From JAEUMW01 sp039807745 (GTDB taxonomy: Bacteria; Pseudomonadota; Gammaproteobacteria; Burkholderiales; JAEUMW01), in the NCBI GenBank assembly GCA_039807745.1, contig JBDHRV010000123.1, positions 1 to 11,079 of the forward strand: a stretch of DNA of 11,079 nucleotides, written 5' to 3'. A program made the translations under genes and the position numbers. The notes beneath the pieces are model-generated. The model was given only the letters and a program-made list of their open reading frames with translations. It was not told the DNA's origin and searched no databases. Numbering within the stretch: the first letter of the stretch is position 1; every line of letters begins with the position of its first letter. This document shows, one piece after another, positions 6,577 through 11,079 of the stretch.

Positions 6577-7218
6577 ATGAGACGTCGACGATCACGACTG
6601 ACCGCTCAACAGACCGGGCGACTGCTCGAGCATTTCGTCGCGGGTACGCCAGCGCGCACCGCTGCGGAACTGGTGAGGGTCAACCGGAATACGGCCACGC
6701 GCTTCTATCACTGCTTGCGCGAGGTGATCGCCGAACACCTGGAGAGTCTCAGCCCCCTCGGACCAGTGGGCTCGTGGCAACGATTTCAGTCTTCATTCGG
6801 CGACACGCAGACGAGGGGCACCGCTGCAAGCGAAGCAGGCGAGGATGTCGTGCTGGCGTTGCTGACGTGCGGCGGCAAGGTCTACACCGCATTGATCCCG
6901 CACGCGAAGCGGGACGTCGTGCCGCCGGGTGCGAACATCCATGTGGCAACGCTCGATGTATGCGAGCTGCTCGACGTTCGCAGCCGTCGACGCACACGAC
7001 GAAGACAACGCGAAGGGTCGCTTGCCCTGCGGGCGCACCTTGGCGGCATTGCAAACTTCCAGAGTCAGGTCAGGCGAAACCTACGGCGATACAACGGGGT
7101 TCCGTCGCATCACTTGCTCCTTTTTCTGAAGGAGTGCGAATGGCGCTTCAACTACGGCTCGCCGCGGCGGCTGCTGGAGACTCTCGCCCGCTGGTTCGCG
7201 GAGAGTCAACCTTCGTAA
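6577..7218 (+). CDS. IS1595-like transposase, full-length frame with catalytic positions replaced
   Basis: The 213-residue product starts at ATG 6577, because similarity to the family begins directly after it. Earlier in-frame codons back to 6403 lie outside the IS. Residues 8-52 carry the helix-turn-helix region (LTAQQTGRLLEHFVAGTPAR, NRNTATRFYHCLREVI). GGKVYTALIP (99-108) and the strongly conserved end RRYNGVP, LLFLKECEWRFN and LARWF (170-207) are also typical. In the catalytic core, the place of the usual VDESYFGG reads RFQSSFGD (about 69-76), so the first Asp falls at Phe70. The second Asp region reads HVATLDVCELLDV. The GIENFW motif reads GIANFQ, with Ala159 for Glu. A roughly 8-residue deletion is also likely before residue 112. 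Transposition activity is therefore doubtful although the frame is unbroken. No clear ribosome binding site precedes the ATG. The family reference is from memory. Confidence 0.75.
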   Translation: MRRRRSRLTAQQTGRLLEHFVAGTPARTAAELVRVNRNTATRFYHCLREVIAEHLESLSPLGPVGSWQRFQSSFGDTQTRGTAASEAGEDVVLALLTCGGKVYTALIPHAKRDVVPPGANIHVATLDVCELLDVRSRRRTRRRQREGSLALRAHLGGIANFQSQVRRNLRRYNGVPSHHLLLFLKECEWRFNYGSPRRLLETLARWFAESQPS

Positions 7219-7219
7219 G

Positions 7220-7231
7220 CTATGCCAGCCC
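7220..7231 (-). repeat. IS right terminal inverted repeat
   Basis: This is the partner of 6528-6539. It lies just after the transposase stop codon at 7216-7218. With the G contributed by 7232 it would read GGGGCTGGCATAG inward. Confidence 0.65.
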
Positions 7232-7232
7232 C

Positions 7233-7385
7233 TGCAAGTGCGGTGTTGGATCGACCGGGTTTGCCCCTGGTTTCTGTCGCCAAGACCAGACGCCGTCGGC
7301 GAAGTCGCGGACAGCTACTTGTTTTGGATGACACTTTGAAGTCTGCGCGCAGCGACCGCCCCCGGCCGGCAGGCAGCAGTGGGCT
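7233..7385. other. 153-base gap between the IS right end and the nitroreductase gene
   Basis: No gene or recognisable element is visible here. There is a 10-base perfect palindrome CTGCGCGCAG (7343-7352) without a loop, and no hairpin with a T-run that would clearly terminate the leftward nitroreductase transcript. Confidence 0.5.
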
Positions 7386-8009
7386 TTACTCGACCGGCAC
7401 GCCCCACCTCCCGGCGAAGGCGCGTGTCTCCCGCGGCTTGCGTGCGCGCGGCGCGACTTCCTTCGCGCGCTGCTCTTCGGTCAAGTGGTGGGGCGCGGCC
7501 TGGTAGCCCACCGCGATCATCGCCATCGGCGTGCAGCCTTCGGGAATGCCGAACTCGGCGCGTAGCCGCTCCGCGTCGAAGCCCCCCATCTGATGCGCGG
7601 CGAGTCCGAGCGCGACCGCCTGCAGCACGAGGTTCTCGGACGCGGCGCCCGTGTCGTACTGCGCCCAGCGGTTCGGCGTGCCGTTGTGATCGAACGTCGG
7701 GCTCGCGACCGCCGAGAAGAGCAGCGGCACGTTCTTCACCCAGCTCTGGTTACCCGGCGACAGGCAATCGAATGCGCGCTGCCATCCCGCGCCGTCGGTG
7801 GCGCGGTCCCACACCAGGAAGCGCCACGGCTCGTCGCCGAAACAGGAGGGCGCCCAGCGTGCGGCCTCGATCAAGGCGTTCATCTGTTCGCGCGTCACGG
7901 GGCGCGTCGCATCGAAGGCGCGCGGACTCCAGCGCGCGGCAAGCAACTCGTGGATCGGCACCCGCGTGCGCGCGGGCTTGTGGGGTAGATGCGGGTGGTC
8001 TTCGTTCAC
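7386..8009 (-). CDS. Nitroreductase-family flavoprotein
   Basis: The product is a cytoplasmic FMN-dependent oxidoreductase of the nitroreductase superfamily, which uses NAD(P)H to reduce nitroaromatics, quinones or related compounds. I chose GTG 8009 as the start because AGGAG lies seven bases upstream; an earlier GTG at 8045 has no such site and would overlap the upstream gene. The 207-residue protein shows RWSPRAFD (residues 26-33, FMN phosphate contact region), LIEAARWAPSCFGDEPWRF (46-64), the helix DTGAASENLVLQAVALGLA followed by AHQMGGFD, and the usual end: an AVGY strand, then EVAPRARKPRETRAF and WGVP. Length is normal. It is the last gene of a leftward operon behind an MFS exporter and an outer-membrane factor, 35 bases after the latter's stop, which suggests a role in detoxifying the exported class of compound. 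Confidence 0.88.
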   Translation of the reverse strand: MNEDHPHLPHKPARTRVPIHELLAARWSPRAFDATRPVTREQMNALIEAARWAPSCFGDEPWRFLVWDRATDGAGWQRAFDCLSPGNQSWVKNVPLLFSAVASPTFDHNGTPNRWAQYDTGAASENLVLQAVALGLAAHQMGGFDAERLRAEFGIPEGCTPMAMIAVGYQAAPHHLTEEQRAKEVAPRARKPRETRAFAGRWGVPVE

Positions 8010-8016
8010 CGTGGAT

Positions 8017-8021
8017 CTCCT
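8017..8021 (-). promoter_or_regulatory. Ribosome binding site deciding the nitroreductase start
   Basis: The minus strand reads AGGAG, seven bases, then GTG at 8009-8007. This places the start 12 codons downstream of the longest possible frame. Confidence 0.75.
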
Positions 8022-8044
8022 GCCTGGGTTAGCGGGGTTCGACA

Positions 8045-9490
8045 CTACGGTGCGGAAGGAGGTTCGGTCTGCCCGGCGACGCTGACCGACACGACGTCTG
8101 TGTCTTCACGCGACCAGCCGCCGCCGAGCGCACGGTAGAGCTGCACGACCGCGACGAGCTCGCCCAGTTGCGTGCGCGTCAGGGCGAGCTCCGCGTTGAA
8201 GAGCTCGCGCTGGGCATCGAGCACTTCGAGATAGCTCGACACGCCGTGCAGATAGCGCTTGTCGGCAGCCGTGAACGCGCGTTGCGCCGCCTCCACCAGT
8301 CGCACCTGCGCGTCGCGCGATTCGCGCGTCTTGCGGTACGCGACGAGCGCGTCGTCGACCTCGCGAAACGCCTGCTGCACCGACTGCTGGTAGCGCAGGA
8401 TCGCCTCTTCCTGCTGCGCGTGCGCAAGATCCACGGTCGCGCTGATGCGGCCGGCATCGAAGATCGGCACCGTGAAACCGGCGGCGCCCTGCCAGACGCG
8501 CGCCGGACCCGTGAAGAGATCGGACAGGGACTTGCTCGCGTAGCCGTAGTCGCCGGTCAGCGCGATGCGTGGGAAATACAGGGCGCGCGCTTCACCAATG
8601 CGGGCGTTGGCCTCGACGATGCGCTGCTCGGCCGCGCGCAGATCGGGGCGCTGCTCGAGCAGCGCCGAAGGCAGCCCCGCGGGCACCTCGGGAGGAACCG
8701 GCTGCTCGGCCAGCGCGATGCCGCGCACGATCGCGCCGGGATTGCGCCCGAGCAGGATCGAGAGCCGGTTCTCGGTCTGCGCGATGCTCTGCTCGAGGAG
8801 CGGGATCGCCGCGACGGCGGCCTCCAACTGCCGCTGCGCCTGCGCGAGGTCGAGCTCGCTCGCTATGCCGCGGTCGTAGCGGCTGCGCACGATGCGCAGC
8901 GACTCGGCACGGGTGTCGCGCGTGCGGACGGCGACTTCGAGATCCTGGTCGAAGGCACGCAGCTCGAAGTACGCCTGCGCGACGTCGCTCACGAGCGCGA
9001 TCACGACCGTGCGCTGGGCGTCCTCGGTGGCGAGCAGGTTCGCCCGCGCCGCGGCCGACGCGTTGCGCAGGCGTCCCCACAGATCCACCTCGAACGCGGC
9101 GTTGGCGCTAAGGGCGAAATTGTTGTTCGTGAACGGCTCGCGCAGCGGTGGATAGGTGCGCTCGGAGAAGCGCTCGCGCGTCGCGGATCCGCTGGCGCCG
9201 ATCTGCGGCCAGAGCGCCGCGTTCACGATGCCCGCCTCGGCGCGCGCCTGCTCGATGCGCGTCACGGCGATCTGCACGTCCTTGTTCTCGGCGAGCGCGA
9301 CGCCGATGATCCCCTGCAGCGTCTCGTCCTGGAACACCTGCCACCATGCAAGGTCGGCGAGCGACCGGGTGTCCGTGTCCGGCGTGCGCCAGGTCGCCGG
9401 TGGATCGGTGGGCGGGCGCTCGTACTTCGGCGCGAAGGAGCATCCCGCGAGCAGCACGGCACTCACGACGACCGTGACACCGCGCCTCAT
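8045..9490 (-). CDS. Outer-membrane efflux lipoprotein (OprM/NodT type)
   Basis: The 481-residue product is a TolC-like outer-membrane factor, the exit duct of tripartite exporters. A lipoprotein signal ends in LLAGC with the acylated Cys at residue 17; Ser at +2 favours outer-membrane sorting. Then follow the family's KYERPP and WWQVFQDETLQGII (residues about 49-62) and two repeated alpha-barrel/beta-barrel halves. The first includes ARAEAGIVNAALWPQIGASG, FEVDLWGRLRNA, VAQAYFELRAFD, YDRGIASELDLAQAQRQLE and LLGRNPG. The second includes LLEQRPDLRAAEQRIVEANA, ARALYFPRIALTGDYG, GFTVPIFDAGRI, QAFREVDDALVAY and YLEVLDAQRELFNAELA. The start ATG overlaps the stop of the upstream MFS gene as ATGA, with no separate ribosome binding site, so translation is probably coupled. 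Length and motifs are normal. Confidence 0.93.
   Translation of the reverse strand: MRRGVTVVVSAVLLAGCSFAPKYERPPTDPPATWRTPDTDTRSLADLAWWQVFQDETLQGIIGVALAENKDVQIAVTRIEQARAEAGIVNAALWPQIGASGSATRERFSERTYPPLREPFTNNNFALSANAAFEVDLWGRLRNASAAARANLLATEDAQRTVVIALVSDVAQAYFELRAFDQDLEVAVRTRDTRAESLRIVRSRYDRGIASELDLAQAQRQLEAAVAAIPLLEQSIAQTENRLSILLGRNPGAIVRGIALAEQPVPPEVPAGLPSALLEQRPDLRAAEQRIVEANARIGEARALYFPRIALTGDYGYASKSLSDLFTGPARVWQGAAGFTVPIFDAGRISATVDLAHAQQEEAILRYQQSVQQAFREVDDALVAYRKTRESRDAQVRLVEAAQRAFTAADKRYLHGVSSYLEVLDAQRELFNAELALTRTQLGELVAVVQLYRALGGGWSREDTDVVSVSVAGQTEPPSAP
9487..9490 (-). promoter_or_regulatory. ATGA stop/start overlap coupling exporter and outer-membrane factor
   Basis: The TGA stop of the exporter (9489-9487) shares two bases with the ATG of the outer-membrane factor (9490-9488). 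This is a classic arrangement for translational coupling within an operon. Confidence 0.8.
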
Positions 9491-11079
9491 CCGGATGTCC
9501 CATGCGGCGCGCCGGCCTTGGCACGCGCCCCTTCACCCCAGCCCCAGCCGATGTCGTGCACATCGTCGGCAAGCACCGAGGTTTCCGGCCGCAGCCGGAT
9601 GAAGAGCGCGAGCACGAACGCCATGCCCGTCAGCGCCAGAAGAAAGCGGCGTCCCGCGCGCTGTCCGGTCATCCGGGCGTTGTAGGTCACCCACTCGCCC
9701 ACGACGCTGCCGGCCTGTTCCATTGCGATCGGCCGCGGACTGCCGCGCGCCATGACATGCTGCTGCACCCGCTCCATGACCTGCGCGTAGGCGGGATTGT
9801 TGCGGTCGACGCGCTGTCGCAGCAGATCCTGACCGATGTCCGTTCCGCGCTGGATCAGGACGACCACCGCGAACGAGCCGAGGACGGTCGCCGCGAAGCG
9901 CAGTGCGACCTTCACGCCCGCCAGCTGGCGCACGGCCGGCGGGTCCTGCCCCGCGAACGTAAGGCGCAGTGCCGTCGGAAACACCACGCCGGCCCCCAAC
10001 GCCCAGACGACCAGCATGGCGACGATCGTCTCCTTCGCGGTGTAAAGATCGGCCGCGTAGAACCACAGACCCCCGCCCAGGTTCACCGCCAGCCCGATCC
10101 AGAGCGCGACGACCGTCCACTTGCGGCCGTACACGAAACCACTCGCGAGACAGGACAGCACGATCGCCACGCCGGGGACGAAAAGCACCCAGCCTTCGAC
10201 CACGCTCGGATAACCGCGCAGATTCAGGTAACTCGGCAACGTGTTCAGCATGCCGAGCGTGACGGCGCCGAACATGGCGATGACCGGAAGGGTAAGCGCG
10301 AGGGTGGGAAAGTTGCCGAGCCGCAGATTCACCAGCGGGTCAGGCGAAGTCAACGCAGCCCAGACGAATCCCGCGAACGCGAGCCCACCTGCGACGGCGC
10401 CGAAGGCGATGAGATCGGAATCGAACCATCCGTAATACTGGCCCCGAAACACCAGGAGCATCCCGACCGCCAGCGCCACCGCGAGCAGCGCCGTCTCCAG
10501 TCCGTTGAGCTCGAGCGGAACCGGCCGTGCCGGCCGGTCGTGGATCAAGGCCCGGTGGCCCGCCACGGCGAGCATGAGGAAGGAAAGGCCGGCGGTCGCG
10601 TAGATGGCGCGCCATGAGGTCTGAAACTCCAGGAATCCGCCGAGAGCCGCGCCGATGAAGATCCCGCCGTAGGTCGCCGCGTTGAAGACGCCCATCGCGA
10701 GCCCCTTGCGACGCGGAAAGGCGAGCCACATCTGCGAGAGCGCCACCGACAGCACGAGCCCCTTGGTGCTCATCAGCAGCCGCCCGAGAACCATCGTCGC
10801 CAGCGATCCCGCGCACGAGGCGATGACGCACCCCGCCCCGGTCATCAGGGCGCCCGCGAGAAAAACGCGCTCGGAGCCGTAGCGCGCGGCAAGCCGCACG
10901 CTGAGCAGCGCCCAGATCACGAGCAGGACCATGTAAGGACCGGTTGCCCACTGATAGCCGTAGCTGTCGGTGTCGAGACCCTGCAGCACCTGTGTGTTGG
11001 AAAAGAGCAGTCCGGTGAACGCAATCTCGGCGAGCGCAACGCTCGGTGTCGCGACGGCCAGCACCCACCACTTGCGCGC
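9487..11079 (-). CDS. MFS multidrug exporter, DHA2/EmrB-like (5' end off window)
   Basis: The frame runs to the right edge; the in-window product is 530 residues and begins ARKWWVLAVATPSVALAEIAF. A GTG at 11064 exists, but the WW-containing lead-in is typical of the region just before helix 1, so the true start probably lies a little beyond the edge. The protein is very hydrophobic, with about 14 membrane segments. A motif-A-like loop, RLAARYGSERV (62-72), follows helix 2, and GRLLMSTKG resembles motif B. A hydrophilic segment (about 410-479, QRGTDIGQDLLRQRVDRNN onward) before the last helix is characteristic of DHA2 drug-proton antiporters that pair with a periplasmic adaptor. The acidic motif usual in helix 1 of EmrB-like proteins is not evident, so this may be a divergent subgroup. 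With the downstream outer-membrane factor it would export toxic compounds across the envelope. The substrate is unknown. Confidence 0.85.
   Translation of the reverse strand, partial: ARKWWVLAVATPSVALAEIAFTGLLFSNTQVLQGLDTDSYGYQWATGPYMVLLVIWALLSVRLAARYGSERVFLAGALMTGAGCVIASCAGSLATMVLGRLLMSTKGLVLSVALSQMWLAFPRRKGLAMGVFNAATYGGIFIGAALGGFLEFQTSWRAIYATAGLSFLMLAVAGHRALIHDRPARPVPLELNGLETALLAVALAVGMLLVFRGQYYGWFDSDLIAFGAVAGGLAFAGFVWAALTSPDPLVNLRLGNFPTLALTLPVIAMFGAVTLGMLNTLPSYLNLRGYPSVVEGWVLFVPGVAIVLSCLASGFVYGRKWTVVALWIGLAVNLGGGLWFYAADLYTAKETIVAMLVVWALGAGVVFPTALRLTFAGQDPPAVRQLAGVKVALRFAATVLGSFAVVVLIQRGTDIGQDLLRQRVDRNNPAYAQVMERVQQHVMARGSPRPIAMEQAGSVVGEWVTYNARMTGQRAGRRFLLALTGMAFVLALFIRLRPETSVLADDVHDIGWGWGEGARAKAGAPHGTSG

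Larger units (their letters stand above)
6527..7232 (+). mobile_element. IS1595-family (IS1016-like) insertion sequence, about 706 bases
   Basis: The element is defined by a transposase gene of IS1595 type (6577-7218) and by terminal inverted repeats. The left end (6528-6539) reads GGGCTGGCACAG and the right end, on the minus strand (7231-7220), reads GGGCTGGCATAG, matching at 11 of 12. Length, a start about 50 bases from the left end and a stop close to the right end fit this family. The outermost base differs (C at 6527, G at the right end). The 8-base flanks (6519-6526 and 7233-7240) do not match, so no target duplication is visible. The element looks old, rearranged or immobile. Confidence 0.75.

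Noticed and set aside
6399..7331. 310-codon plus-strand frame overlapping the transposase
   Set aside because: It runs past both IS ends without any family similarity; the transposase signatures are all in the 6577-7218 frame.
7343..7352. Palindrome CTGCGCGCAG as a terminator
   Set aside because: It has no loop and no following T-run, so it cannot be called a terminator.
8010..8045. Longer nitroreductase start at GTG 8045
   Set aside because: It overlaps the upstream stop codon and lacks a ribosome binding site, whereas GTG 8009 has AGGAG at ideal spacing.
8168..9685. 505-codon plus-strand frame
   Set aside because: It is Arg-rich, low-complexity antisense to the outer-membrane factor, whose own frame matches its family throughout.
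9502..10617. 371-codon plus-strand frame
   Set aside because: It is antisense to the MFS exporter, with His/Arg/Gln-rich composition typical of a shadow of membrane-protein codons.
1..11079. CRISPR arrays, tRNA or rRNA genes
   Set aside because: I saw no regularly spaced short repeats and no cloverleaf or conserved rRNA sequence on either strand.

Overview
The window looks like an accessory stretch of a high-GC Gram-negative bacterium, most likely a proteobacterium. The evidence is Sec-type signal peptides, a di-heme c-type cytochrome, an outer-membrane-factor lipoprotein of the OprM/NodT type and an IS1595-type insertion sequence. A genus cannot be fixed from the sequence.

Left part (1-6384). 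The 3' end of a rightward gene for a small Cys-containing, beta-rich protein enters from the left edge. It converges on three leftward genes. In order of transcription these are a di-heme oxidoreductase of the DHOR/DUF1111 type (5059-6384), a secreted alpha/beta-hydrolase-like protein (3192-4916) and a large secreted protein with a cupredoxin-like N-terminus and a glycosidase-like barrel (671-3163). The hydrolase and the barrel protein have unrelated N-terminal parts but the same C-terminal module of about 180-190 residues. All three genes carry export signals, so the cluster probably acts on something outside the cytoplasm. The substrate cannot be read from the sequence.

The gap between the converging genes (378-670) holds remnants. 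It contains a 22-base near-copy of the 3' end of the first gene and an exact 77-base copy of the last 25 codons of the di-heme gene, about 4.57 kb from the original and in direct orientation. The two-gene hydrolase/barrel segment therefore lies between direct repeats. This suggests duplication with deletion of a paralogous array, or insertion into the 3' end of the di-heme gene.

Middle (6385-7385). A compact IS1595 (IS1016-like) element has recognisable 12-base terminal inverted repeats and a full-length transposase frame. The positions where the catalytic acidic residues should be appear all to be replaced. The flanks on either side (about 140 and 150 bases) show no gene.

Right part (7386-11079). 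A tightly packed leftward operon encodes an MFS drug exporter of the 14-helix DHA2/EmrB type (5' end off the window), an OprM/NodT-type outer-membrane lipoprotein (ATGA overlap with the exporter) and a nitroreductase-family flavoprotein 35 bases further on. Together they would form most of a trans-envelope efflux route plus an enzyme that reduces nitro or quinone compounds. The expected periplasmic adaptor is not in the window and may lie beyond the right edge. This part is visibly richer in G+C than the left part.
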